Assembly (NCBI GenBank): GCA_965207535.1
Contig: CBDBMR010000014.1
Location: forward strand, 310,001 to 374,000
Direction: 5' to 3'
DNA from: JAJDXO01 sp965207535
GTDB taxonomy: Bacteria; Pseudomonadota; Alphaproteobacteria; Rhodospirillales; UBA2165
Length of the DNA: 64,000 nt
This document shows, in pieces, positions 34,062 to 42,870 of the stretch. The notes beneath the pieces were generated by a model that was not told where the DNA came from, did no database searches, and was given only the letters and a program-made list of their open reading frames with translations. Both the position numbers and the translations under genes were made by a program. Position 1 is the first letter of the stretch. Each line of letters opens with the position of its first letter.

Positions 34062-35318
34062 GTGGCCGCAATCATCCTCTTGCTGCTTGTGTTGCTGGCG
34101 CTTGCCCTGCGCCAGAACGTCATCGTGATCCTGATCGGCGCGGCGGCGTACGTTCATCTCGTCTGGGGTGACGGACAACTGGAATTCCTGGCCGAGGACA
34201 TCTGGATCAGCCTGGACAATTCCCTGCTGCTCGCGATCCCGATGTTTTTGCTGGCGGGATCCATCATGACCCGGGGGTCCATCGCCCGCCGTCTCATAGA
34301 TCTCGCCATCAGCGTAACCCGGCCCCTGCCCGGTGGACTGGCCGTCGCGACCATTCTGTCGTGCGCCATTTTTGCCGCCATATCGGGATCGTCCCCGGTG
34401 ACGCTTCTGGCGGTCGGCACGATCCTCTATCCGGCCCTGCTGCAGCACGGCTATCCGAAAAGGTTCGCGCTCGGAGCGCTGACCTCGGGCGGCACCCTCG
34501 GCATCGTCATTCCGCCCTCCATTCCGCTGATCCTCTACGGCATCGTTACGGAGACCTCCATCGCCGATCTCTTTATCGCCGGCATCATTCCCGGCCTGAT
34601 GATCGCGGCGGTCCTGGCGTTCTATTCCTATTGGGTAAACCGGCACATGCCGGCGGAACCGTTCGACCTGAACGAGGTCCTGACGGCCCTGGCGCGGGGC
34701 GGATGGTCCGCCATGCTGCCCGTCATCCTGTTGGGCGGCATCTACTCCGGCTTCTTTTCGCCGACCGAGGCCGCGGCCGTCGCCCTCGTCTATGCCTTGT
34801 TCGTGGAGATATTCATTCACCGGGAGCTGAAGCCCGTCGATTTCTACCACACGGCCGTCGAGACCGCGAAACTGCTCGGCATGCTGTTCCCGATCGTTGC
34901 CGTTGCCCTCAGCCTCAAGACCATCCTGACGATCGAGGAAGTGCCCGATCAGTTGGCGATCTGGATATCCACCATAACCGAGAACAAGATCGCGTTCTTG
35001 CTGGCCGTCAACCTGTTGCTTCTGGTGGTCGGCTTTTTGTTCGATGTCATTTCGGCCATTTTGATCCTGGCCCCGCTTCTGCTGGTGCCGGCAATCGCCT
35101 TCGGCATTGATCCCATACACCTTGGGATCATCATGGTGATCAACCTTGAAATCGGGTTCCTGACGCCGCCCATGGGACTCAACCTGATTGTCGCGATGAC
35201 GGCCTTCCGCGAGAAGTTTCTGGAAATCTGCTACGCCGTCCTGCCCTTCATCGCCTTGATCTTCGGCGTTCTCATGGTCGTGACGTTTTGGCCGGCAACC
35301 GCCCTTCTGTTTCTATAA
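34062..35318 (+). CDS. dctM: TRAP transporter large permease DctM
   Basis: 418 residues with about 12 membrane helices. GSSPVTLLAVGTILYPALLQHGY, LTSGGTLGIVIPPSIPLILYG and LEIGFLTPPMGLNLIVAM are the DctM signatures. The start is GTG 34062, two bases after the dctQ stop. Inner-membrane channel subunit of this second TRAP system. Confidence 0.94.
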   Translation: MAAIILLLLVLLALALRQNVIVILIGAAAYVHLVWGDGQLEFLAEDIWISLDNSLLLAIPMFLLAGSIMTRGSIARRLIDLAISVTRPLPGGLAVATILSCAIFAAISGSSPVTLLAVGTILYPALLQHGYPKRFALGALTSGGTLGIVIPPSIPLILYGIVTETSIADLFIAGIIPGLMIAAVLAFYSYWVNRHMPAEPFDLNEVLTALARGGWSAMLPVILLGGIYSGFFSPTEAAAVALVYALFVEIFIHRELKPVDFYHTAVETAKLLGMLFPIVAVALSLKTILTIEEVPDQLAIWISTITENKIAFLLAVNLLLLVVGFLFDVISAILILAPLLLVPAIAFGIDPIHLGIIMVINLEIGFLTPPMGLNLIVAMTAFREKFLEICYAVLPFIALIFGVLMVVTFWPATALLFL

Positions 35319-35336
35319 CCCGCGAGCGACACCGAA

Positions 35337-36011
35337 ATGAATTTTGAAGATAACGACACGCCTCTCTCCGGCTTTCTGGAGAATGTCGCAGGTGTCCTGG
35401 AAGCAAACCAGGCGCGCAGCGTTCGCATCCGGGATTCATTTATCAACGCGGGAATCGATTTGCTGAACGAAGAACGTCTCGGCCATGTGACGATACCCAA
35501 TTTGGCGAAATTGTGCGGCTGCTCCGTCGGCAGCTTTTACACCCGTTTCGAGGACAAGGAAGCCTACTTCCGGGCGCTCCGTGTCACGACCATCCACGCC
35601 TGCAATATGGAAATAGACCGGCGGGTTTCGGTCGAGGCGCTGAAAAAGCTGGGGCCCAGGAAGGGACTGGAGGAGCTGGTCGACCTCATGTCGGACCTGT
35701 TTACCAGCCGTTACCGGGGCGTGTTGAGAGAGAGCCTTCTCCGGATTTTGGAGCCCGACGATCCATGGGCGCCCATGCGCGATTCCGCGAGGGGAATCAT
35801 GTCCAATTATCACCGGGCCTTCGAGAACGCGTTCGAGGGATACAAACCGAGGGAAGCCAGAGAACGTCTAAGCTTTTGTTTTCAAATGATCGTGGGCGTG
35901 CTCCAAAACGATCTCGTCAACGACTACCACGTCTTTTCCACGCGGAATAAATCATTGCGCAACGGCCTGAGGGATGCCGTGCTGAATTATATGAACCTTG
36001 GTGATCGTTGA
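35337..36011 (+). CDS. TetR/AcrR-family transcriptional regulator
   Basis: 224 residues. HTH at about residues 45-65 (VTIPNLAKLCGCSVGSFYTRFEDKEAYFRAL) matches the TetR N-terminal domain, and the rest is a helical ligand domain. It is 18 bases after dctM in the same direction, so probably an autoregulated ligand-responsive repressor of the TRAP operon. The 14-bp palindrome at 32462-32493 is its best candidate operator. Confidence 0.9.
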   Translation: MNFEDNDTPLSGFLENVAGVLEANQARSVRIRDSFINAGIDLLNEERLGHVTIPNLAKLCGCSVGSFYTRFEDKEAYFRALRVTTIHACNMEIDRRVSVEALKKLGPRKGLEELVDLMSDLFTSRYRGVLRESLLRILEPDDPWAPMRDSARGIMSNYHRAFENAFEGYKPREARERLSFCFQMIVGVLQNDLVNDYHVFSTRNKSLRNGLRDAVLNYMNLGDR

Positions 36012-36012
36012 T

Positions 36013-36531
36013 TTAGCGGCCGTTACCCGCACCCTTGGTTTCACCCGTTGCGGCCTCCGCACCGCTGATGCTTTCCTCCAATTTGTCGAATACGTCGAAC
36101 ATCGTCCGGCGCTCTTGCACAGACAGATTGTTCAGAAGCAGGTCGTGGCGTTCCTGCATGTAGGGGCGCGCCCGCTCATAGGCGCCGCGTCCCGCGTCCG
36201 TCAGACGCAGCAACATATGGCGTTTGTTGGTCTTTGACGGCCGGCCTTCGATCAACCGGGTTTGCATCATGCCTTTGATGGCCCGGCTCAGGAGGCCTTT
36301 GTCCAATTGGGTCCAGCGGGCGATCTCGGACGATGTGCACTCGCCCAGGGTCTCCAGCATCACCAGGACCCGCCACTGGGTGGGTGTGAGATCGCCGTGC
36401 TCCTTCAGAATTTTGATGGCCTGGGCATTCAATTTGGATTGAAGCCGGGACACCCTGAAGGAAATCATTTGGTCCAGCGGCGGAGAATCCATCTGTGGCT
36501 TCCCCCGCTTAAATGCCAACTTCTTGTTCAT
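36013..36531 (-). CDS. MarR-family transcriptional regulator
   Basis: 172 residues. The winged-helix core is LTPTQWRVLVMLETLGECTSSEIARWTQLDKGLLSRAIKGM, with a wing around RLIEGRPSKTNKRHMLLRLT. Divergent from the TTT transporter operon at 36666 and preceded by a promoter whose -10 lies inside a 13-bp palindrome, so it likely represses both itself and the transporter. An internal ATG at 36492 is an alternative start. Confidence 0.92.
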   Translation of the reverse strand: MNKKLAFKRGKPQMDSPPLDQMISFRVSRLQSKLNAQAIKILKEHGDLTPTQWRVLVMLETLGECTSSEIARWTQLDKGLLSRAIKGMMQTRLIEGRPSKTNKRHMLLRLTDAGRGAYERARPYMQERHDLLLNNLSVQERRTMFDVFDKLEESISGAEAATGETKGAGNGR

Positions 36532-36568
36532 TGCGCAGCCATCCTGCCTGGAGAGACCCGCGTGTCAA

Positions 36569-36596
36569 ATATAATGTTGACCCGTCAACATTATAT
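36569..36596. promoter_or_regulatory. Perfect 13-bp palindromic operator (MarR candidate)
   Basis: ATATAATGTTGAC (36569-36581) and GTCAACATTATAT (36584-36596) are exact reverse complements around CC. The inner TTGACCCGTCAA resembles known MarR-family sites. It lies between the divergent marR-type and tctC genes, and each arm contains a TATAAT hexamer reading toward its side. Confidence 0.82.
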
Positions 36597-36619
36597 GGGT
36601 AGCGTTTGAATAAGTGCAA
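36590..36619 (-). promoter_or_regulatory. Promoter of the MarR-type gene
   Basis: On the minus strand, TTGCAC (36619-36614) is followed after 18 bases by TATAAT (36595-36590). The -10 hexamer is inside the right arm of the palindrome, so bound regulator would block RNA polymerase. On the plus strand I see a TTGACC but only a weak -10. Confidence 0.65.
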
Positions 36620-36665
36620 TGAAATGTACCAATATAATTTCGACACGACAGGGAGACGATTTTCC

Positions 36666-37616
36666 ATGAAACACACCTTCAAAATGCTGGTGGGCGCGTT
36701 TGCCCTTACCATGATGACGGCGGAGGCCTTGGCGGCAAACTGGTCGCCCCCCGGCCCCATCAAAATGCTGATCGCCTGGCGGGCGGGCGGCGGCGCCGAC
36801 ACACAGGCGCGGCTGATCGCGGAAGCCATCGAGAACAAGATGGGCTGGAAGTTCATCCCGGAACAGGTCACCGGCAAAGGCGGCGTCAACATGCTGAACG
36901 CCCTCTCCAAGCTGCCCAATGACGGCACCGCCATCGGCATGGCGGTGACGGAAACCCTCGGCTACAACCTGGCGACCTCCAAATCCCGTCTAAAGGCATC
37001 CGATTTTACCGGCCTTTCGACCACGGCGGGATTTCAACTGGGCATCATCGGGCGGACCAAGGACGGCTGGAAAACCATGCGCGACGTGATCGCGGCCGCG
37101 AAGGCGGGCAAGCAGATCCGTCTCGGGACCATGAGCCCCCGGCTGGCCGACCTGACCTATCTCCTGGAAAAGGCCAATGGCGTGAAATTCAACATCGTCT
37201 CCTACCGGGGCGGAATCGCCGTGTTGAACGCCATCAACGCAGGTGACGTGGACGTGGGGTATGTTGCCGGTCCGCAGGCCAAGGGCGTGAAGGCCGGCGA
37301 TCTGGTCGAACTGGCATCGGCCCTCTCCAAGCCGCTCAACGCCACGCCCAGCGCGCCGAAGCTCAGTGACCTCGGGGTCGACTTCAATGCCGACGGGCAG
37401 TTCGTCTTCGTCGGCCCGGGCGGCATGCCTGCCGCGGCGCAAGAGGCCTTGGGCAATGCAATCGCCGGGATCGTCAACGATCCCAACCAAAAGGTCGCGA
37501 AGATCATCAAGCGCGTCTTCGGCGGTGCGGTCACCATCAAGGGCAAGAAACTGGATGCTCATCTCCAGCAGGGGTATGACAACGCCGGCAAACTTGCGAA
37601 GGCCGTCAGCCAGTAG
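36666..37616 (+). CDS. tctC: TTT-family substrate-binding protein (TctC/Bug)
   Basis: 316 residues with a signal peptide (KMLVGAFALTMMTAEALAA). GPIKMLIAWRAGGGADTQAR is the Bug-family N-terminal motif, and the tail resembles other TctC proteins. ATG 36666 is chosen for the signal peptide and GGGAG upstream; the frame is open back to 36606. Periplasmic receptor for a carboxylate, first gene of tctC-tctB-tctA, controlled by the MarR operator. Confidence 0.92.
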   Translation: MKHTFKMLVGAFALTMMTAEALAANWSPPGPIKMLIAWRAGGGADTQARLIAEAIENKMGWKFIPEQVTGKGGVNMLNALSKLPNDGTAIGMAVTETLGYNLATSKSRLKASDFTGLSTTAGFQLGIIGRTKDGWKTMRDVIAAAKAGKQIRLGTMSPRLADLTYLLEKANGVKFNIVSYRGGIAVLNAINAGDVDVGYVAGPQAKGVKAGDLVELASALSKPLNATPSAPKLSDLGVDFNADGQFVFVGPGGMPAAAQEALGNAIAGIVNDPNQKVAKIIKRVFGGAVTIKGKKLDAHLQQGYDNAGKLAKAVSQ

Positions 37617-37622
37617 GACGCC

Positions 37623-38249
37623 ATGATCGAGGGTCCGGACGGCATCCGGACCCTCGAAACCTCGAACATCGGCGCATACCCGGTGGATAACCGCTCCAAC
37701 AGCAACGCCGTCCTGGGCGGGCTTTGCGTTCTGGCGGCGGCGCTGGTCGCCTTCGTCTGGGTGCCTCTCGACGTCGACTCCGGCGTCGTGGAACAAGTCC
37801 GCCGGCGTGTTCAGATCGGCGACAGCCTGGCGCCTATTACGGCGGCAGTGTTCATTGCGATTGGCGGACTGCTTCTCCTTTTTGTCGAACGCCGGTCACC
37901 CGATCAGCCGGTCTTTACCCTGCAAAACGTGCGTTTCATCGGAATTTCGGCGGTAATTATCGTTGTCGGCTTTCTGATCATGCGGTTTACCGGCCCGCTC
38001 ACCGTCGACGTCGTCAATTGGCTGACCGGCGATGACTTGAAGTACAGGCTTCTCCGGGATTCGGCGCCTTGGAAGTTCATCGGGTATTTCATCGGCGGTA
38101 TATTTGTCGTTGCCGGTCTGATGGCTCAGGCGGAGGGCAGAACAACCCGGAAAAACCTCGGCATAGCCACCGCCGTCGTCATCGCCCTGATCCTGATCTT
38201 CGACGTTCCATTCGACGATCTGCTGTTGCCGCCGAACGGTGACGTCTGA
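37623..38249 (+). CDS. tctB: TTT-family small permease TctB
   Basis: 208 residues with four to five membrane helices: the first at NAVLGGLCVLAAALVAFVWV, then IGGLLLLF, GISAVIIVVGFLIMRF, and GYFIGGIFVVAGLMAQ. This layout is that of TctB/DUF1468. AGTAGGA lies 6 bases before ATG 37623, overlapping the tctC stop. The first codons form a 12-bp hairpin that may limit translation. Confidence 0.85.
   Translation: MIEGPDGIRTLETSNIGAYPVDNRSNSNAVLGGLCVLAAALVAFVWVPLDVDSGVVEQVRRRVQIGDSLAPITAAVFIAIGGLLLLFVERRSPDQPVFTLQNVRFIGISAVIIVVGFLIMRFTGPLTVDVVNWLTGDDLKYRLLRDSAPWKFIGYFIGGIFVVAGLMAQAEGRTTRKNLGIATAVVIALILIFDVPFDDLLLPPNGDV
37628..37656 (+). promoter_or_regulatory. Perfect 12-bp hairpin over the tctB start
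   Basis: CGAGGGTCCGGA (37628-37639) pairs with TCCGGACCCTCG (37645-37656), loop CGGCA. It begins five bases after the A of the tctB ATG. There is no U-run, so it probably stabilises the tctC message and restrains tctB initiation. Confidence 0.7.
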
Positions 38250-39844
38250 TGGGTGTCGGCGACTACATTCTCCAGGGGATTCTAGCATTCTTTCTGGGGT
38301 CGGAGCTGTTTTCCGTATTCGGCATACCCGTCTCCATCAACATCGCCATGGTGATCGCCGGATTTCTGCTCGGCATCATGGTGGGGGCAACGCCCGGACT
38401 GGCAGGCCCGGTCGCCATGGCCATTTCACTGCCGCTCCTTCTCTCGAGCTTCGGGTATCACGCATCGGCATTGCTGCCGGTTCTGGGATTCCTGATCGGG
38501 ATCATGAAAGGGGCGACCGTCGGCGGCGCCGTGCCGGCCATCCTGTTCAATACGCCGGGCACGCCGGATGCCTACATGACCACCCTGGATGGGTTTCCGA
38601 TGGCGCAGAAGGGGCAGGCGAAGAAGGCTCTTCGCATTGCCCATTTCTCTTCGGCGTCCGGCGATACGTTCTCGGATTTGGTCCTGTTCGTCTGTGCGCC
38701 TTTTTTGGCCATCATCATCGAGGCCCATCTGGACCTCCCGGAGAAAACAGCCCTTCTAATCCTCTCTCTCAGTTTTATCGCCGCCGTGATCGGGGGATCA
38801 CCGGCAAAAGGCTTGATTTCCACCGGACTTGGTCTTCTTGCCGTATTCATCGGGACCGGAGAAGATTTTTATCCCCGTCTATCCCTGGGTACGGATCAAC
38901 TTGCACGCGGATTTCCAATTACCACCGCTGTCCTGGGCGTGCTGATTCTGGGCGCGGTCTTCGAGGGGATCGATAATCTCGTTCGGGAAAAGCGCGAAAC
39001 CGGATCGTTTTCGGCTGTTCGGGAAAGCGGCGATCAGGGCCTCCATTGGCGGGATATCCGGCGCCTCATGCCCTATATTTCCCGCTCCGCGCTGATCGGG
39101 ACGGCCATCGGCGCATTGCCGGGCATCGGATCGACCCTGGCCGCGACGCTCGGGTACACCATCGGCAAATCGCGCCACCAAAAACGCAAAAGCCCGGATG
39201 ATAAGGATTTCGGAACCGGCGCCCCGCAGGGCATCGCCGCCACCGAGGCCGCCAACTCCTCCGTGTCGGGCGCGAATTTGATTCCCGTACTGTCCCTTGG
39301 CATTCCCGGAAATGCGGCCGCCGTTTTTTTGATTTTGGCCGCCGAAAGCATCGGCGGTTTCGTGCCTGGCCCCGCCGTATTCAAATTCACCACGGACACG
39401 GTCAATCCGGAGCTGGTGATCGCGTTTGGCCTGTTTACCGCAATGGCCTTCGCGAACGTATTAAACTGGACCATCGGCGGGCTCTTCATGCGCACCATGG
39501 GCATCATGATCCGCATCCCGAAACAGATGCTGCTCCCCTCGGTCCTGCTGCTGACCTTGACCGCCATCTACATCCAGGAAACCCGGTTGGAAGCAATCTG
39601 GTTCGCGCTCGGGTTTGGGGTGTTGGGCTACGCCATGCGGAAGCTCGAGATTTCTCCCCTCCCCTTCGTCATCGCCTTCATTCTCGGCGACAAGCTGGAG
39701 CTGAGCGCCCGCCGGGCCTTCAGCGCCAGCGGGAACGATCCCTTTTTTCTGTTCAGCACGCCAATCGCCACGATCTTGATGCTCCTGGCCATTGGGGTCC
39801 TTGTCTATACCGCCCGGAAGCGGCGTCTCGAGGCTTCGGCGTGA
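38249..39844 (+). CDS. tctA: TTT-family large permease TctA
   Basis: 531 residues with about 11-12 membrane helices. The conserved GATPGLAGPVAMAISLPL near the N-terminus, and ALPGIGSTLAATLGYTIG with GTGAPQGIAATEAANSS later, are the TctA signatures. It overlaps the tctB stop by one base. Inner-membrane channel of the TTT carrier for a carboxylated substrate. Confidence 0.94.
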   Translation: MGVGDYILQGILAFFLGSELFSVFGIPVSINIAMVIAGFLLGIMVGATPGLAGPVAMAISLPLLLSSFGYHASALLPVLGFLIGIMKGATVGGAVPAILFNTPGTPDAYMTTLDGFPMAQKGQAKKALRIAHFSSASGDTFSDLVLFVCAPFLAIIIEAHLDLPEKTALLILSLSFIAAVIGGSPAKGLISTGLGLLAVFIGTGEDFYPRLSLGTDQLARGFPITTAVLGVLILGAVFEGIDNLVREKRETGSFSAVRESGDQGLHWRDIRRLMPYISRSALIGTAIGALPGIGSTLAATLGYTIGKSRHQKRKSPDDKDFGTGAPQGIAATEAANSSVSGANLIPVLSLGIPGNAAAVFLILAAESIGGFVPGPAVFKFTTDTVNPELVIAFGLFTAMAFANVLNWTIGGLFMRTMGIMIRIPKQMLLPSVLLLTLTAIYIQETRLEAIWFALGFGVLGYAMRKLEISPLPFVIAFILGDKLELSARRAFSASGNDPFFLFSTPIATILMLLAIGVLVYTARKRRLEASA

Positions 39845-40905
39845 CGTCCCGAAAACTTCGCATGTGGGCGTCCGGCTGTTCCCATGTTGCATACGACAAG
39901 GCGAACGGCCGCGAGAGTCTGGGCGATGCCATCCGCCAGGTGGAGCGGGATATCGACTGGGACTTCGGAATAAATGTCGGCGACTTCTCGGCCGCCTTCG
40001 GCTTGCCGACGGACGAGGAGGGAGAAGAAATCGTCCGGCAGTTCGGTGCCCTCGGCAATCATCCGCGGGAAGCCATTTACACCCTGTGCGGCAACCACGA
40101 CCGAAACGCGCCGGACCAAGAGGAAGGTTTTTGGTTTCGCAAATATATAGATCCCGTGGGCGAAAACACCGGGGTATCAGGCGTTGATGCCGCCCGCATG
40201 CCCTACCCCGTTACGGGCACGTTCGAGCGATACCACTTCGACGTCGGCAACATCCGGGTCCTGATGATGAGCGACGTCAACGAAATGGCCCAGGAAAAGG
40301 GGCGCGGAGAACTGGGCGGCAATCCCGGCGGCGTCGTCACCCGGGAAACCTTCGACTGGTGGGTGGACCAAATCGAGTCCAATCACCGGGACAAGATCAT
40401 CATTGCCGCGCATCACTACCTTCTCCACGAAACCACCGTCGCCACCGGCGACTGGGAAGGCATGAAAAAGAACGCCGACGAAGAGTGGACCACCGACTAT
40501 CACGGCTATTACGCCGAGGGCACGCCCCGGGAAGCGAGCTACCTGTGCTGGGTCGGCGGCAAGTACCGCGCGGGCGTTTTCGAGACGTGGCTCGAGGACA
40601 ATCCCGGCAAACTGGATTTCTGGCTGGGCGGACATACCCATACCAACCCGGACGACACCCACGGCGACAAAAGCCATATCGAAACCCGATATGGCGGTAC
40701 GACCTTCGTCAACGTGGCGGCCCTGACCCGGTGGTTCGTCAAGGACCACGCCATGCCCCATTCCCGGCTTTTCACCTTCGAGGACGGGTCGGACCGGGCC
40801 TCCATCGAATGCTATATGCATACGGACGAATACAAGCCGCAGGGGTTCTACGAGGAGAAGAAGGCCGACATCCAGCTCACCAAACCGTTCCTGTACGACG
40901 GTTGA
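39841..40905 (+). CDS. Calcineurin-like metallophosphoesterase
   Basis: 354 residues, GTG start overlapping the tctA stop by 4 bases. Metal-binding motifs are in order: SGCSH near the N-terminus, NVGDFS, CGNHDR, AAHHY and GGHTHTN. The usual first motif D-x-H is replaced by SGCSH, so the first metal site differs from the standard. The family cleaves phosphate mono- or diesters. Translational coupling to the transporter suggests its substrate is the imported compound or a derivative. Confidence 0.8.
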   Translation: MTSRKLRMWASGCSHVAYDKANGRESLGDAIRQVERDIDWDFGINVGDFSAAFGLPTDEEGEEIVRQFGALGNHPREAIYTLCGNHDRNAPDQEEGFWFRKYIDPVGENTGVSGVDAARMPYPVTGTFERYHFDVGNIRVLMMSDVNEMAQEKGRGELGGNPGGVVTRETFDWWVDQIESNHRDKIIIAAHHYLLHETTVATGDWEGMKKNADEEWTTDYHGYYAEGTPREASYLCWVGGKYRAGVFETWLEDNPGKLDFWLGGHTHTNPDDTHGDKSHIETRYGGTTFVNVAALTRWFVKDHAMPHSRLFTFEDGSDRASIECYMHTDEYKPQGFYEEKKADIQLTKPFLYDG

Positions 40906-40909
40906 GGCC

Positions 40910-40942
40910 TGAACCGCTCGTGAACCGCTCGTGAACCTCTCG
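40910..40942. repeat. Three tandem 11-bp units
   Basis: TGAACCGCTCG at 40910-40920 and 40921-40931, then TGAACCTCTCG at 40932-40942 (one change). It fills part of the gap between the phosphoesterase and sulfatase genes. Possibly replication slippage; no function seen. Confidence 0.7.
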
Positions 40943-40967
40943 CACCCCAGGTGGAGTCTGAAGGCAA

Positions 40968-42500
40968 ATGAACAATCCGGACCGCCCGAACCTGTTACTC
41001 ATCACCTCGGACCAGCAGCGGGGCGACTGTTACGGGTTTGCCGGCCGTCGCGTGTCGACGCCGCATTTGGACGCATTCCGCCGCGAGGGCACGTGGCTGA
41101 AAAACGCCATCACCCCCTGCGTGGTCTGTCAACCCGCCAGAGCTTCCATCCTGACAGGTCAGCTTCCGCGGACACATGGGGTTCACGATAACGGCATCGA
41201 CCTCGACCCGGCCACCGGCGAAAAAGGCTTTGCCGGGAGCCTGGGCCGCGCCGGATATGACACGGCATTTATCGGCAAGGCGCACTTCGCCAGCTTTTTC
41301 ACGTTCGAGCCGACCGGCACCCCTGAATGTGTGGTCTCTTCCGCCGAATACGGGGAAGACTGGTATGGGCCCTATATGGGTTTCGAGCATGTGGAACTGG
41401 TGCTCATCGGCCATAATCATTTTCCGCCGGAGACGCCCCCGAAGGGACAACACTATGAGCGGTGGTTCCACGCGGACGGCAAAGGGGCGGAGAAAATCCG
41501 TCTATATGCGGAAAATGCTCGCGACACCAAGGGCGCGGCGCAAACAATTCATTCCCGGCTGCCGACGGCCTGGCACAATTCCACTTGGGTCGCGGACCGG
41601 TCCATCGGCTGGCTGGAACAAAGGCGGGACAAGCCGTTTGCCGCCTGGATCAGTTTCCCGGATCCGCACCACCCCTTCGACTGTCCGGAACCCTGGTCCT
41701 ACCTGCACCGGCGGGAAGACGTGGACCTGCCGCAGCACCGCACCCGGGACTTCGAACGCCGGCCATGGTGGCATCGGGCGGTCGTGGAGAGCAGACCGAC
41801 CGGCAGCGAAGCCCATGCGGCCATCCGGTCCGAGTATAGCCGCATTCAGCCTCAGACCGATGACCAGTTGCGGGAAATCATCGCCAATACCTATGGCATG
41901 TTGTCGCTCATCGATCACAATGTGGGACGCATCCTGAACAAGCTCGACGAGCTGGGGATCGCCGAAAGCACCATCGTCATCTACACCTCCGACCATGGAG
42001 ACTGGCTGGGCGACCACGGCCTCATCCTGAAAGGCCCGATGCATTATGAAGGACTGCTGCGGGTCGGCATGATCGCCCGGGGGCCGGGTATCCGGGAAAA
42101 CGCCACCGTGGAAGCGCCAACGTCGACCTTGGATATCGCGTCAACGTTTGCCGACTATGCGGGCGCAGGGCCGCGGCTGAGCCAACATGGAACTTCCCTG
42201 CGTAGATTGCTGGAGGGGACGGATGGCAACCGCGATTTCGCCTACAACGAATGGGATCTCCATTCCAACCGGACAGGCGTAAGCCTGGACCTCCGAACGG
42301 TCAGGACGGAGAGCGAGAAACTCACGGTAGACATGCATTCCGGCGCCGGTGAAATGTACGACCTCGGGAACGATCCGAATGAAATGGAAAACCTGTACGA
42401 CGACCCGGCGCACAAAGGCCTCAGGGACACACTCACCGACATGATCAACAGCCGGCCCGACGACGCGCTGGGACGGCAGGAACCGGTTGGAATGGCCTAG
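40968..42500 (+). CDS. Sulfatase-family hydrolase (formylglycine type)
   Basis: 510 residues. NLLLITSDQQR provides the N-terminal metal ligands, Cys54 in C-Q-P-A-R-A-S-I-L-T-G is the residue converted to formylglycine, and YTSDHGDWLGDHGL is the second metal motif. It hydrolyses a sulfate ester; the choline-sulfatase-like branch fits the size. No signal peptide, so cytoplasmic. Likely substrate delivery by the TTT system upstream (inference). An anaerobic or FGE-type maturase is not in this window. Confidence 0.92.
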   Translation: MNNPDRPNLLLITSDQQRGDCYGFAGRRVSTPHLDAFRREGTWLKNAITPCVVCQPARASILTGQLPRTHGVHDNGIDLDPATGEKGFAGSLGRAGYDTAFIGKAHFASFFTFEPTGTPECVVSSAEYGEDWYGPYMGFEHVELVLIGHNHFPPETPPKGQHYERWFHADGKGAEKIRLYAENARDTKGAAQTIHSRLPTAWHNSTWVADRSIGWLEQRRDKPFAAWISFPDPHHPFDCPEPWSYLHRREDVDLPQHRTRDFERRPWWHRAVVESRPTGSEAHAAIRSEYSRIQPQTDDQLREIIANTYGMLSLIDHNVGRILNKLDELGIAESTIVIYTSDHGDWLGDHGLILKGPMHYEGLLRVGMIARGPGIRENATVEAPTSTLDIASTFADYAGAGPRLSQHGTSLRRLLEGTDGNRDFAYNEWDLHSNRTGVSLDLRTVRTESEKLTVDMHSGAGEMYDLGNDPNEMENLYDDPAHKGLRDTLTDMINSRPDDALGRQEPVGMA

Positions 42501-42753
42501 ATCGGATTCACATGTCATTCCAAATCTTCGATCGCCGGTATTTTCGACGAAAAGACGGTGCCCGCTTCGGCTCCGGAACTAATTGATTGCGTTATCCGCG
42601 CGGAACGTCTGCTTCCAGCCAGTAACAGACGTATACCCTCCATTAATTCTATTCTTTCGTTTTTATACGTGAGTCTTCTGATAGACCGTTTTTATCGGCA
42701 ACGCTTTACTGGTCTCACCGACCGATAGTGTTGGAGGGAGTGATAAGCAGGCG
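42501..42753. other. Intergenic region after the sulfatase
   Basis: No gene is seen. ACGTCTG (42605-42611) and CAGACGT (42626-42632) form a spaced inverted repeat. The stretch leads to GGAGGG before the truncated MaoC start, so it probably held that gene's promoter. Confidence 0.45.
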
Positions 42754-42870
42754 ATGACGGAAGGATGGCAGATGGACAGGTATTTGGATGACTATGAAGC
42801 AGGCCGGACCTATGAGCCGGGTGAATTTTCTCTCACCCAGGAGGAAATGATCGAGTTCGCCGATTTTACT
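42754..42870 (+). pseudogene. Truncated MaoC-like dehydratase (N-terminal stub)
   Basis: ATG 42754 starts a 43-codon frame. Its first 39 residues (MDRYLDDYEAGRTYEPGEF, then LTQEEMIEFADF) match the start of MaoC-type enoyl-CoA hydratases, with GGAGGG upstream. The homology stops near 42870, where the sequence becomes the 3' end of the minus-strand dehalogenase gene. The gene has lost its catalytic hot-dog core, including the hydratase motif. Confidence 0.8.
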
